DNA of 64,000 bases from RUG11237 sp045119215 (GTDB lineage: Bacteria > Bacillota > Clostridia > Lachnospirales > Lachnospiraceae): NCBI GenBank assembly GCA_045119215.1, contig JBGVDD010000229.1, forward strand, positions 1-64,000, written 5' to 3'. The stretch's first letter is position 1. Every line of letters begins with the position of its first letter. Shown one piece after another: positions 34,473 to 44,251 of the stretch. The notes under the pieces are model-generated. The model searched no databases. It had not been told where the DNA came from and saw only the letters and a list, made by a program, of their open reading frames with translations. The position numbers and the translations under genes were made by a program.

Positions 34473-34535
34473 AGTATCTCATCCTTTCTATTAAGTCCAT
34501 TAAGTCTGTTAATATATTATTTGCTGTGATTCCGT

Positions 34536-36206
34536 TTAGAATAATCCTGTGATTACTCCATTTTCATCTACATCGATATTGTTTGCAGCAGGTACCTTTG
34601 GAAGTCCAGGCATTGTCATAATAGAGCCGGTAATTACAACCACAAATCCTGCACCTGCATTTACATATACCTCACGTACATTTAGGGAAAATCCTTCTGG
34701 ACGGCCAAGTTTTGTCTGGTCATCAGATAGGGAATACTGTGTTTTAGCCATACATACAGGAAGAGAACCGAATCCTAAATCTTCGATATTCTTTAATGCT
34801 TTGGCAGCTGCTGGTGCAAAACTTACATCCTTGGCACCATAGATTTCAGTAGCAATTTTTGCTACTTTTTCCTTAAGAGATAGAGAATCCTCATAAAGTG
34901 GAGCAAACTTGCTTTCTTTTGTTTCTAAGGTTTCAATTACTTTTTTTGCTAACTCGATTCCACCTTCTCCACCTTTTTCCCAAACCTGGGCTAAAGCAAA
35001 TTCGCATCCTCTTTCTTCGCAGAAATTCTTGATGAAATCAGTTTCTGCCTTGGTGTCTGTAATAAATGAATTTAAAGTTACAACAACAGGTACGTTATAT
35101 TTCTGGAGGTTTTCAATGTGCTTTTCAAGGTTTACAATACCCTTCTTTAAAGCATCTAAATTTTCAGTATTTAAATCAGCCTTTGCAACTCCACCGTTGT
35201 ATTTTAGGGCACGAACTGTTGCAACCAACACTACAGCATCCGGTTTTAAATTAGATTTGCGGCACTTGATATCAAAGAATTTCTCAGCACCTAAGTCAGC
35301 ACCAAATCCAGCTTCGGTTACTACGATATCAGCTAATTTTAATGCGGTCTTTGTTGCACGTACACTGTTACATCCATGTGCAATATTTGCAAAAGGTCCA
35401 CCATGTACGATGGCCGGTGTGTGCTCTAAGGTCTGAATTACGTTTGGCTTTAAAGCATCCTTTAATAGGGCTGCCATAGCACCTACTGCGTGTAAATCAC
35501 TGGCTGTAACTGGCTTTCCTTCTCTAGTGTAGGCTACAATTATTTTTCCTAATCTTTCCTTTAAGTCTTTCATGTCATTAGCCAGACATAAAATAGCCAT
35601 GATTTCAGAAGCTACAGTGATTACAAAGTGGTCATCACGGACTACACCGTCTAATTTTCCACCAAGTCCTACCACTGTGTTTCGAAGGACACGGTCGTTC
35701 ATGTCAAGACATCTCTTCCACACAATCTGTCTAGTATCAATACCAAGCTCATTTCCCTGCTGAATATGATTATCCATCAAAGCTGCTAAAAGATTGTTGG
35801 CAGAAGTAATGGCATGAAAATCTCCTGTGAAATGAAGATTAAGATCTTCCATAGGCACTACCTGTGAATATCCACCACCTGCAGCACCACCTTTGATTCC
35901 GAAACAAGGTCCTAAGGAAGGCTCTCTCAACGCAATTACCGTCTTTTTGTCAAGTTTATTCAACGCCTGTCCCAGACCAACGGTAATGGTTGTTTTTCCT
36001 TCGCCGGCTGGAGTAGGATTGATGGCAGTAACCAATACAAGTTTACCATCTTTCTTATCCTTTACTTTTGTCCAAAGCTCATCGGATAATTTAGCTTTAT
36101 ACTTTCCATAGAGTTCAAGATCGTCAGCCTCAATATCAAAAGACTTTACAACCTCTGTAATTGGTAACATTTCTGCTTCCTGTGCAATCTGAATATCTGT
36201 CTTCAT
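34536..36206 (-). CDS. fhs: Formate-tetrahydrofolate ligase
   Basis: A 556-residue ATP-dependent enzyme that makes 10-formyl-THF from formate and THF. The P-loop is TPAGEGKTTITVGLGQAL (about 66-83); EPSLGPCFGIKGGAAGGGY and VVPMEDLNLHFTGDFHAI are typical active-site regions. The C-terminal GAGFVVVITGSIMTMPGLP is conserved. The length is standard. It precedes folD. Acetogens use it for CO2 fixation, but no CODH/ACS genes are in the window, so purine and one-carbon supply is enough to explain it. Confidence 0.96.
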   Translation of the reverse strand: MKTDIQIAQEAEMLPITEVVKSFDIEADDLELYGKYKAKLSDELWTKVKDKKDGKLVLVTAINPTPAGEGKTTITVGLGQALNKLDKKTVIALREPSLGPCFGIKGGAAGGGYSQVVPMEDLNLHFTGDFHAITSANNLLAALMDNHIQQGNELGIDTRQIVWKRCLDMNDRVLRNTVVGLGGKLDGVVRDDHFVITVASEIMAILCLANDMKDLKERLGKIIVAYTREGKPVTASDLHAVGAMAALLKDALKPNVIQTLEHTPAIVHGGPFANIAHGCNSVRATKTALKLADIVVTEAGFGADLGAEKFFDIKCRKSNLKPDAVVLVATVRALKYNGGVAKADLNTENLDALKKGIVNLEKHIENLQKYNVPVVVTLNSFITDTKAETDFIKNFCEERGCEFALAQVWEKGGEGGIELAKKVIETLETKESKFAPLYEDSLSLKEKVAKIATEIYGAKDVSFAPAAAKALKNIEDLGFGSLPVCMAKTQYSLSDDQTKLGRPEGFSLNVREVYVNAGAGFVVVITGSIMTMPGLPKVPAANNIDVDENGVITGLF

Positions 36207-36247
36207 TTCTCTACCTCCATTTTTGTAATTAAAAATATTCGTATCAG

Positions 36248-39103
36248 TTACAAGTATTCTTCTATGTATTGATCAAACTGTTCGTCTGACATTAATACCT
36301 TTCTCGGTTTTGTACCTTCTTCTTCACCAACAACACCTGCATCATAAAGCTGTTCCATAATTCTAGCAGCTCTATTGTATCCTACTTTTAGCACACGCTG
36401 CAATACACTGATACTAGCTTTGTTTTTTTCAATAATACATCTGCCGGCTCTTTCAAATAATTCATCATAATTAGAATCACTTCCAGTACCGTTAGCAGAA
36501 TCAGAAGCCGCCATTGCAGCTTTGGCAATTTTTTCTTCTATCTCCTGGGCTCCTGACATTGTCATCATGTGATTGTTGTTTTCTTTGATAAATTCTACTG
36601 TATCAATAACTTCGTTGTCTGAAACAAAAGCACACTGTACGCGTACAGGCTTTTTATAACCTTGTGGGAAAAATAACATATCGCCCTTTCCCAATAATTG
36701 TTCGGCACCATTCATATCCAGAATTGTTCTGGAATCCACACCACTGGAAACAGCAAAAGCAATTCTTGATGGCACATTAGCCTTAATTAAGCCAGTGATA
36801 ACATTGACACTAGGTCTTTGTGTCGCAATCACCAAATGGATTCCGGCCGCTCGAGCTTTCTGCGTCAAACGTACAATGCTGTTTTCTACATCTCCAGGAG
36901 CCACCATCATCAAATCGGCTAACTCGTCAATGATAATCACAAGCCTGCGGAATTTTTCTGGCTTTTCTCCTTTTATGTCATCTGGCAATGCTGAGATTTT
37001 ATCATTGTAAGCGTTGATTTCCCGGGCACCCACCTGGGCAAATAATTCATAACGTCGATCCATTTCTTCACAAGCCCACTGTAATGCGGCAGAGGCCTTT
37101 TTAGGATCTGTTACCACAGGTAGCATCAGATGAGGTATACCATTGTAGACACTAAGTTCTACCACTTTGGGGTCCACCATAATAAACTGGACTTCATCTG
37201 GCCGTGATTTGTATAAAATACTCATGATAATTGTATTAATACAAACAGATTTACCGGAACCTGTTGCACCTGCAATTAATAAGTGGGGCATCTTTCCAAT
37301 ATCCGCAACAATGCTCTTTCCTGCAATATCCTTACCAGCAGCAAAAGCCAATTTAGACTTGTGCTCCTGAAATGTGGAATCCTCCAATAAATCCCTTAAC
37401 ATTACGGCAGTGCTCTCTTTGTTGGGGATTTCTATTCCAATGGCTGCCTTTCCAGGAATTGGTGCTTCCATTCGCATATCTGATACGGCAAGATTTAATT
37501 TCAGGTCATCTTGTAAATTTACTATTTTACTTACCTTTACACCCATTTCCGGCTGTATTTCAAATCTGGTCACTGCCGGACCACAACTTACGTTTGTTAT
37601 TTTAACATTAACACCAAAGGTCTGTAAAGTCTGTTGTAATTTTTGGGCAGTAGATTCTAAAAAATCTTTTGATTGTCCTTTTTGTTTTTTGTCCCCTGCT
37701 TTTAATATGTCTAAAGGTGGAAATATATACTCAGACTCTTTTGGTTCAGGTGCTTGTTTGGATTCCCATTCGTCAGCTACTTCTATTGTAGATTTATATG
37801 GGGAATCTGAATCCTCCTGTGAGTTCACCTCTTCTATTCCAGGCATTCCAAGCCGTTCTAAAGTCTCTTCTACAATAGGACCACTGAAATCAAAATCTTC
37901 AGTTTGGGTTTCTGTGGCAATGGAAGGAGTGGATACATCTTCCTCGTCCAAAATATTTTCTTCTGGTATTTGTTCTGAGTGTACAGATTCTTTTAATATA
38001 TCTTTGGAAGAATTTCTTCGTTCTTTCGATTCTGGCATTTCCAGCTGCATCACTGGTAATGGTTGCATAATATTCCAAATCGGTTCTGGCATATCATCTG
38101 GATTCTTTTGTAGTGCCTCATTTGTGCTGATGTCAGGTTTTACAATTGGCTTCGGTGGTGGGACAATCACACGCTCTACAGGCTTCATAATGGAAACAGT
38201 TTCAAACATATCCACATAATTTCCCTCTAAGGTCTGTTCAGCTATGGGGGCACCATCAATAGTGATTTCATGCATTAATTCTGGATTGTTTTGCTCATTT
38301 TCCATTGCTTTTTTTTCATTGGCAAAGGAAATCGTAGCCACACCAGATACTTTTTTGTCCACACGGCGTTGCTTGCGCTGAGCTTGTCGTTCTCTGTTTT
38401 TTTCCAAGTGACGGTCTGCGCTTACCTTGGCACTTCGATATACCTTTTTGCTGCCTTTTTTTACACCGCCGATAAAGGAGCGTTGGGTAATTAATACGGC
38501 ACATATGATTCCCAGGATGATTACAATTACAAATGATCCAATAGTGCCAAAAAGAGTGATGAAAAATTTGGCAAATAATCCACCCAGCAATCCCCCACCT
38601 GTATTTTCTGACATAGAGTATGTATATGTCTCAATTATTTTCATAAGCTTTAAATTAGGAACCAGTACCAGTTCAAAAAAGGTGCTTAGAACTGCAAAAG
38701 AAAGTATTGTAGCAGAAAGCTTCATCATTGCCCTGCGGTTTCCGCGATTAGATACATAAAATGCAGTGCCAAAAAATAATAAAAATGGAAATATATAACA
38801 CATAATTCCAAACATTCCAAATAATACATTATTAAAAAACCTTCCTACTACCCCACCAACACCAAAAGTGGCCAGCACCAATAGGATAGAAATCCCCAAA
38901 AGTAATAAAACCAAAATTTCTCCAGTAATAAAGCTTTCTGGCTCTGTTAAAACTTCTGGTTCTACTGCTTTTGCAGGAGTTTTAGGTTTTGTTGTTTTAT
39001 TTTTGGAATTTGAATTATTCCTGGTGCTGGAAGAAGATGATTTTCTGGTACCACTATTTTTGTTGGTCGTCCCAGATTTTTTTTGTGTTTCTGTGGTTGC
39101 CAC
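36248..39103 (-). CDS. ftsK: FtsK/SpoIIIE family DNA translocase
   Basis: A 951-residue septal DNA pump. The start is GTG 39103 after a GGCGGGG site. A Thr/Ser/Asn-rich N-terminus (residues 1-45) precedes four membrane helices (about 60-200), then a long charged and Ser/Glu-rich linker (about 230-480). The motor domain follows, with Walker A AGATGSGKSVCINTI (about 627-641) and Walker B LVIIIDELADLMM. The winged-helix gamma domain at the end (SISVLQRVLKVGYNRAARIM) reads orienting sequences. It pumps chromosome arms across division or sporulation septa. It lies 7 kb from the candidate dif-like site. Confidence 0.94.
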   Translation of the reverse strand: MATTETQKKSGTTNKNSGTRKSSSSSTRNNSNSKNKTTKPKTPAKAVEPEVLTEPESFITGEILVLLLLGISILLVLATFGVGGVVGRFFNNVLFGMFGIMCYIFPFLLFFGTAFYVSNRGNRRAMMKLSATILSFAVLSTFFELVLVPNLKLMKIIETYTYSMSENTGGGLLGGLFAKFFITLFGTIGSFVIVIILGIICAVLITQRSFIGGVKKGSKKVYRSAKVSADRHLEKNRERQAQRKQRRVDKKVSGVATISFANEKKAMENEQNNPELMHEITIDGAPIAEQTLEGNYVDMFETVSIMKPVERVIVPPPKPIVKPDISTNEALQKNPDDMPEPIWNIMQPLPVMQLEMPESKERRNSSKDILKESVHSEQIPEENILDEEDVSTPSIATETQTEDFDFSGPIVEETLERLGMPGIEEVNSQEDSDSPYKSTIEVADEWESKQAPEPKESEYIFPPLDILKAGDKKQKGQSKDFLESTAQKLQQTLQTFGVNVKITNVSCGPAVTRFEIQPEMGVKVSKIVNLQDDLKLNLAVSDMRMEAPIPGKAAIGIEIPNKESTAVMLRDLLEDSTFQEHKSKLAFAAGKDIAGKSIVADIGKMPHLLIAGATGSGKSVCINTIIMSILYKSRPDEVQFIMVDPKVVELSVYNGIPHLMLPVVTDPKKASAALQWACEEMDRRYELFAQVGAREINAYNDKISALPDDIKGEKPEKFRRLVIIIDELADLMMVAPGDVENSIVRLTQKARAAGIHLVIATQRPSVNVITGLIKANVPSRIAFAVSSGVDSRTILDMNGAEQLLGKGDMLFFPQGYKKPVRVQCAFVSDNEVIDTVEFIKENNNHMMTMSGAQEIEEKIAKAAMAASDSANGTGSDSNYDELFERAGRCIIEKNKASISVLQRVLKVGYNRAARIMEQLYDAGVVGEEEGTKPRKVLMSDEQFDQYIEEYL

Positions 39104-39243
39104 GTCAAACCCCGCCTTTTATTTTATAATTGTTAATTTTTTAACATGTCTGTCCAAAATCTCCGGTCAGATAAATACATAGGATTATTTTAGCTAATAT
39201 GATATAAAATGTCAAACAGTTCTTTCTTCCTATTTACATAGAT

Positions 39244-39882
39244 TTACACAGAATGTTTTTGGAAACATAATTCTTCTAATTTTGCTACTGCCTGGCAAAC
39301 TCCTCCTACGTCATTCACAATTCCTGCCTCCACAGCTTGTTTACCCACTAATATGGTACCCAAATCCTTTGTGAGAATGCCGGTATGCAACATCATTCGT
39401 TCTATATCTTCTCCTTGCGCCAAGCTGTGGTTTTGAATAAAATCTATGATTCTATCTTGTATCATTTTAAAGTATTCGTAGGTTTGTGGTGCACCTATAA
39501 TTGTTCCACTCATTCGTACAGGATGTAAAATCATGGTACCTGTGGGAACAATAAAGGAATAATCTGTTGCAACTGTCAGAGGAACCCCGATAGAATGGCT
39601 ATCTCCAATGACGAGGGAAACTGTGGGTTTTTTTATGGATGCAATCATTTCTGCTAACGCCAGTCCCGCAGAAACATCTCCACCCACTGTATTGATAAGG
39701 AATAAAACTCCTTTGATATCATCATCAAAATTTATTTTTGCCAGAGCAGGTAGCAGGTGTTCGTATTTTGTACTTTTGGTATTTCCTGGTAATGCTTGAT
39801 GACCTTCTATTTCTCCTATGATTGTCATCAACATGAGATTTTCTTTTAATTGCCACTGACCAAAGTCCGAATTTACATCCAT
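39244..39882 (-). CDS. tepA: ClpP-class serine protease, TepA/YmfB-like
   Basis: 212 residues in the ClpP/crotonase fold. DIKGVLFLINTVGGDVSAGLA (about 55-75, region) is the oxyanion Gly motif, and GDSHSIGVPLTVATDY holds the candidate nucleophile Ser where ClpP has GMAAS; the catalytic His region is MILHPVRMSGT. B. subtilis TepA is encoded directly upstream of spoIIIE, and the same pairing is seen here: tepA precedes ftsK on the - strand with 140 bases between. It is assigned as a cytoplasmic or membrane-associated protease that assists secretion or degrades peptides. Confidence 0.85.
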   Translation of the reverse strand: MDVNSDFGQWQLKENLMLMTIIGEIEGHQALPGNTKSTKYEHLLPALAKINFDDDIKGVLFLINTVGGDVSAGLALAEMIASIKKPTVSLVIGDSHSIGVPLTVATDYSFIVPTGTMILHPVRMSGTIIGAPQTYEYFKMIQDRIIDFIQNHSLAQGEDIERMMLHTGILTKDLGTILVGKQAVEAGIVNDVGGVCQAVAKLEELCFQKHSV

Positions 39883-39919
39883 TGATTTAACCTCCCATAT
39901 ATTTCAAATTTTTTAATAA

Positions 39920-39950
39920 AAAAGAACACTAAAGTCATACCTTAGTGTTC
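39920..39950 (-). terminator. Terminator between the metY-like gene and tepA
   Basis: GAACACTAA (39924-39932) and TTAGTGTTC (39942-39950). On the - strand the stem ends with TTC then TTTTTT. A T-run also follows on the + side. Confidence 0.8.
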
Positions 39951-39987
39951 CATTTTTTTCATATTATATGCTTTGTATATAAAGTAT

Positions 39988-41268
39988 TTACTCCATTGCC
40001 TGTTCTAAGTCTGCAATGATATCATTCACATTTTCAATACCAACGGACAAACGAATTAAATCTGGCTGTACTCCTGCTTCTATGAGTTGTTCTTCAGTCA
40101 TTTGTCTGTGGGTATGGCTAGCGGGATGCAGTACACAAGTTCTTGCATCTGCTACATGGGTAACTATCGCTGCCAGTTTTAATCTATCCATAAATCTCTC
40201 AGCGGTGGCTCTGTCACCTTTTAAACCGAAAGAGATAACTCCACAGGTGCCATTTGGCATGTACTTTTGAGCCAGTTCATAATACTTGTTCCCTTCCAGC
40301 CCTGCATAATTTACCCAGGCAACCTTAGGATTATTTTCCAAATACTTTGCAACGGCCAATGCGTTTTCACAATGTCTTGGAACCCTTAAATGCAATGTTT
40401 CCAATCCCAAATTCAACAGAAATGAATTGTGAGGAGATGGAATAGACCCTAAATCTCGCATTAACTGTGAAGTTGCTTTTGTAATATATCCCAGCTTTCC
40501 GAACTTCTGGGTGTAAACGACTCCATGATAAGATTCGTCAGGTTCTGTTAATCCTTTAAATTTATCATGATGAGCTTCCCAGTCAAAGTTTCCGCTGTCA
40601 ACAATACATCCACCTACACTTGTGGCATGTCCGTCCATATATTTTGTGGTAGAATGGGTAACAATATCGGCACCCCATTCAAAAGGACGACAATTAATTG
40701 GCGTTGCAAATGTATTATCTACAATGAGAGGAACTCCATTATCATGAGCCAATTTGGCAAACTTTTCAATGTCTAAGATTGTGAGAGCCGGATTTGCAAT
40801 AGTTTCAGCAAAGACACATCGGGTGTTGTCCTGGATTGATTTTTGTAATTCTTCTAATGGTGCATCTGGATCAACAAATGTGGCTTCGATTCCAAGCTTT
40901 TTTAAAGTTGTGCCAAATAAGTTGAAGGTACCGCCATAAAGAGCGGATGAACATACAATATGACTGCCTGCTTCACAAATATTGAATACAGCATAGAAAT
41001 TTGCCGCTTGTCCAGAGGAAGTAAGCATAGCCCCTACGCCACCTTCCAAACTACAAATCTTTGCTGCTACAGCATCATTTGTAGGATTCTGAAGTCGGGT
41101 GTAAAAGTATCCGTCTTCTTCCAAGTCAAAGAGCCTTCCCATCTGTGCACTGGAATCGTATTTAAATGTTGTACTTTGATAGATAGGAAGTACTCTGGCC
41201 TCTCCATTAGATGGCTTATAACCTTCCTGTATACATTTGGTTTCCAAACTAAAATTTGTCTGACTCAT
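39988..41268 (-). CDS. metY: O-acetylhomoserine aminocarboxypropyltransferase (sulfhydrylase)
   Basis: A 426-residue Cys/Met-metabolism PLP enzyme. The cofactor Lys is in THSTTKYMDGHATSVGG (about 205-221), SSGQAANFYAVFNI is the phosphate-binding region, and VDNTFATPINCRPFEWGADI precedes the lysine. The length and the insertion around GLTEPDESYHG are those of O-acetylhomoserine sulfhydrylase rather than the shorter cystathionine gamma-synthase. It makes homocysteine from O-acetylhomoserine and sulfide. It follows the CFI-box gene on the - strand with 11 bases between, so the two may share a transcript. Confidence 0.9.
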   Translation of the reverse strand: MSQTNFSLETKCIQEGYKPSNGEARVLPIYQSTTFKYDSSAQMGRLFDLEEDGYFYTRLQNPTNDAVAAKICSLEGGVGAMLTSSGQAANFYAVFNICEAGSHIVCSSALYGGTFNLFGTTLKKLGIEATFVDPDAPLEELQKSIQDNTRCVFAETIANPALTILDIEKFAKLAHDNGVPLIVDNTFATPINCRPFEWGADIVTHSTTKYMDGHATSVGGCIVDSGNFDWEAHHDKFKGLTEPDESYHGVVYTQKFGKLGYITKATSQLMRDLGSIPSPHNSFLLNLGLETLHLRVPRHCENALAVAKYLENNPKVAWVNYAGLEGNKYYELAQKYMPNGTCGVISFGLKGDRATAERFMDRLKLAAIVTHVADARTCVLHPASHTHRQMTEEQLIEAGVQPDLIRLSVGIENVNDIIADLEQAME

Positions 41269-41279
41269 AGTATTCTCCT

Positions 41280-42215
41280 TTATGCTTGTTGTATTAAAAA
41301 AGTTTTTTCCAGTCCATAGACCATCTCTTTATATAATTCTTTACATTCTTCCTGTTGCTTACTTTCTAAGAGTTGTATGCATGGCTTTAAATATTTCTCA
41401 TAAATACCATGATAAACTTCATGGCTGTTTTCTGTTTTATTTATACGCTTTACAATAGAGGGTGCAATGTTATAATAGGCATTTACTAATGCTTCACCCT
41501 CCTTTGTGGAGCGAAGATAATTATCTCGATAGTCCCGAAGAATGGTTAATTCATAGCAGTCATCATCTTTGCCAAGGGTCTCACAGACTGCAGTGGTAAT
41601 GTAGCAAAGTTTCTTACGAAAGCCTGATGTGATTTTTTCATAGGTATTGGCACTGAGTTTGCATTTTGGAAATGCCTCTCTCCAACGTTCTACAATAGCC
41701 GATGTAAGCTGTGTCATTGCCTGGCCCTTATAGTGTAGCATGGCTGGCAGCATATATACACTCAGCAACAGGTTATCCTGAATCACACGCTGTTCTTTTT
41801 CAGATTTTTCCTGTTTTTGTAAAATCCTTTTTTCTGTTTCAATTAACTGGCACACCATACGTTTTAAGAAATTTTCTTTATCCTCACTTGCCGCATACAG
41901 TCTGTCAATGGCAAGATAATTTTTATAATTTTTATTGTAGTAAGTCTGGAAAGCAGATTCATAAGTATCCTTTTGGAAAGATGCAACTCCATCTGCCACA
42001 CACAGCATAGATGGGAAGTTCTCCAGCACTTCGTTTAATTCCTCACAGTACTCTTCTTTATTCATAATTTTCACAATGGTTTCCTCTTCGATTACTTTCA
42101 TAACTTCTGTAATATTTACTATGCTACCACAACCATAACAGGTTGTCTGCTCTTTATCTGTAGATAGGACTAACCTGCTCCTACAAGTAGGACATACTCC
42201 TTCTGTAAATATCAT
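41280..42215 (-). CDS. Zinc-ribbon protein with CFI-box-like C-terminal domain
   Basis: 311 residues. A zinc ribbon opens the protein (CPTCRSRLVLSTDKEQTTC, then CGS; residues 8-29). The middle (about 45-200) is helical without a known motif. Residues about 212-268 read CYITTAVCETLGKDDDCYEL then LRDYRDNYLRSTKEG and YYNIAPSIV, which matches the shape of the CFI-box C-terminal domain (C-[FY]-I-[TA]-T-A...LR.[FY]RD..L......G). The function of that domain is not known to me. It is upstream of the sulfhydrylase gene, with a terminator in front of it. Confidence 0.65.
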   Translation of the reverse strand: MIFTEGVCPTCRSRLVLSTDKEQTTCYGCGSIVNITEVMKVIEEETIVKIMNKEEYCEELNEVLENFPSMLCVADGVASFQKDTYESAFQTYYNKNYKNYLAIDRLYAASEDKENFLKRMVCQLIETEKRILQKQEKSEKEQRVIQDNLLLSVYMLPAMLHYKGQAMTQLTSAIVERWREAFPKCKLSANTYEKITSGFRKKLCYITTAVCETLGKDDDCYELTILRDYRDNYLRSTKEGEALVNAYYNIAPSIVKRINKTENSHEVYHGIYEKYLKPCIQLLESKQQEECKELYKEMVYGLEKTFLIQQA

Positions 42216-42360
42216 AAAACCACCTTTCTGTATCCTTCTTTTGCGTTTAAACTGAACACATTATATCACAGGATAAAAAAAATGCAAATAAATTTTATCT
42301 GTTTTATTACAAATAAGAACAAATTATGAATATTTTGTTAACAGTTGACGGAATTTTACA

Positions 42361-42391
42361 AAAAAATCCCGGTATTATAATAAACACCGGG
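42361..42391 (-). terminator. Terminator of yebC
   Basis: On the - strand CCCGGT (42391-42386), a twelve-base loop and ACCGGG (42373-42368) followed by ATTTTTTT. It lies 30 bases behind the yebC stop. Confidence 0.8.
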
Positions 42392-42421
42392 AAGGAATAG
42401 CTTTTACTATTCTATTTATTT

Positions 42422-43150
42422 TTATTCATCCCAGTTATGATAAACCATCTGAACATCGTCATCTTCATCTAATAAATCCAAGGTACGCTGGATGTTTTTG
42501 ATATCCTGTTCATCTGTTAATTCTACATAATTCTGTGGAATCATTGTCACTTCGGCTTCTGCCATTGGAATACCAGCATCTTCTAACGCCTGTCGTACTG
42601 CACTGAAATCTTCTGGTGCAGTGATGATTTCATAACTGTCCTCTTCTTCAGAGAAATCCTCTGCCCCTGCATCTAATGCAGTCATCATCAATTCATCAGC
42701 ATCAGCTTCATAGTCTTCTTTTGCGATAATGATCTGACCTTTTTTGTCAAACATGTAAGACACACATCCCTGGGTTCCAACATTACCGTGACCTTTGGTA
42801 AATGCGTTACGGACGTTGGCAGCAGTACGATTTTTATTGTCTGTAAGTGCATCTACAATAATAGCTGTTCCGTTTGGACCGTATCCTTCATATGTAACCA
42901 CTTCATAGTTTACGCTGTTTGCATCTCCAGCAGCCTTTTTAATTCCACGATCAATGGTGTCATTAGGCATGTTATTTGCTTTAGCTTTAGCAATAATATC
43001 ACGAAGCTTGCTGTTGTTTGCCGGGTCTGGTCCACCCTCTTTTACAGCAACTGCAATTTCTCTACCGATAATAGTGAAGATTTTTCCCTTTGCTGCATCA
43101 TTTTTTTCTTTTTTATGCTTAATATTTGCAAATTTTGAATGTCCTGACAT
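42422..43150 (-). CDS. yebC: YebC/PmpR family regulatory protein
   Basis: 242 residues from ATG 43150, which has AAAGGA eight bases before it; ATG 43159 has the ribosome site adjacent and is rejected. SGHSKFANIKHKKEKNDAAKG opens the protein (here 21 residues in two parts, SGHSKFANIKHKK and EKNDAAKG). GPNGTAIIVDALTDNKNRTA and VRNAFTKGHGNVGTQGCVSYMF are conserved family segments. YebC/TACO1 proteins act as DNA-binding regulators or relieve ribosome stalling at proline stretches. Monocistronic. Confidence 0.95.
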   Translation of the reverse strand: MSGHSKFANIKHKKEKNDAAKGKIFTIIGREIAVAVKEGGPDPANNSKLRDIIAKAKANNMPNDTIDRGIKKAAGDANSVNYEVVTYEGYGPNGTAIIVDALTDNKNRTAANVRNAFTKGHGNVGTQGCVSYMFDKKGQIIIAKEDYEADADELMMTALDAGAEDFSEEEDSYEIITAPEDFSAVRQALEDAGIPMAEAEVTMIPQNYVELTDEQDIKNIQRTLDLLDEDDDVQMVYHNWDE

Positions 43151-43274
43151 TTCATTCATCCTTTCATATCTTTTATATTGTCTTTTGATTTAACTTGTTT
43201 TATACAAAATGCAATTTTGATTTTATCATGTGTTGGTTCACTTGGCAAGTAGAAAGTTAAGTAACAGTTTTGAA

Positions 43275-44228
43275 TCAAGCTTGAGTTTGTACTGCAAGTG
43301 TTTCTTCTACTTCTTCCTCCGGTAATTTACGAACCCGGATGCTTCCAATTTTCTTATTGTCCATAGATAACACGCTGAATTCATATCCCTGATAGATTAC
43401 GGTACTGCTTTCTGATTCCTTTGGAATATGTTCCAGTTTTGAAATTAATAATCCATTTAGGGTATCAAATTCTTCTGAAATTTCGATATTTAAAGCTTCC
43501 TCCACATCAGAAAGTGTTGTCATCCCATCCATCACAAAGGAATCCTCAGATATTTTAGTGATATCTATCTCCTCGTCATCATTCTCATCCATGATTTCAC
43601 CAACGATTTCCTCTAAAATATCCTCTAATGTTACGATTCCAGACATCTGGCCGTATTCATCGATAACGATGGACATCTGTTGTTTTTCGTTTTGCATCTT
43701 TCGAAGAAGACTATGTATGTTCTTGGTTTCCGGTACAAAAATACATGGGCGAACCAGTTCATCAATATCCTTTAAAGGAATATGACCGTACTTTCCTAAT
43801 TTATGTATAAAAAAGGCATCTCTTACATGAATAATGCCTAAAATATTGTCTGAATCATCCAGATACACAGGATAACGGGATTTATTATTCTGCAACATAA
43901 AATCTAATGCCTCATCTAATGGTAATGCACCGTCAAGGGCAATAACATTGATCCTGTGCTGCATTACGTTCTGGGCCTCTTTATCCCCAAGTTCAAAAAT
44001 ATTGCTAATCATCTCTGCTTCATTTGCTTCCAGAACTCCTTGTTCATGGCCTTCATTCACCATAGAAAGAATTTCCTCTTCCGTAACGTCTTCCTCATTG
44101 TATTTAAGCCCTGTGCCAAACGTGTTGTTGATTGAATGAATCACAGATCTTATTATTTTTTCTGAAGGTATCAAAAAGCCTCCCGCAAAACATATCACTC
44201 CAGTGATAATATAGGGGTATATGCTCAT
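43275..44228 (-). CDS. CorC/HlyC-type CBS-domain protein without a full DUF21 region
   Basis: 317 residues. Only one hydrophobic segment (about 4-22) precedes the cytoplasmic part, where related hemolysin/CorC proteins have a DUF21 domain of three to four helices. Two CBS domains lie at about 85-205 (VMQHRINVIALDG; NKSRYPVYLDD; HVRDAF), with the linker IDEYGQMSGIVTLEDILEEIVGEI. The C-terminal CorC_HlyC transport-associated domain covers about 225-305. It may regulate Mg2+/Co2+ efflux. mazF and alr lie upstream on the same strand. Confidence 0.85.
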   Translation of the reverse strand: MSIYPYIITGVICFAGGFLIPSEKIIRSVIHSINNTFGTGLKYNEEDVTEEEILSMVNEGHEQGVLEANEAEMISNIFELGDKEAQNVMQHRINVIALDGALPLDEALDFMLQNNKSRYPVYLDDSDNILGIIHVRDAFFIHKLGKYGHIPLKDIDELVRPCIFVPETKNIHSLLRKMQNEKQQMSIVIDEYGQMSGIVTLEDILEEIVGEIMDENDDEEIDITKISEDSFVMDGMTTLSDVEEALNIEISEEFDTLNGLLISKLEHIPKESESSTVIYQGYEFSVLSMDNKKIGSIRVRKLPEEEVEETLAVQTQA

Positions 44229-44251
44229 AAAATCTCCTCTCCGTATACTTT

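Noticed and set aside
34909..35436. A 175-codon + frame within fhs.
   Set aside because: Antisense shadow of a conserved enzyme gene; no family features.
37374..38219. A 281-codon + frame within ftsK.
   Set aside because: Antisense to a well-supported gene, Ser/Ile/Phe-rich as expected of a complementary frame.
42325..42352. TTGTTAACAGTTGAC, which looks partly like a Rex operator.
   Set aside because: The half-site spacing does not fit TTGTTAAnnnnTTAACAA and the neighbouring genes are not typical Rex targets.
43260..43276. GTAACAGTTTTGAATC, resembling the element's terminal repeat.
   Set aside because: No second end, hairpins or flanking duplication; it may be chance.
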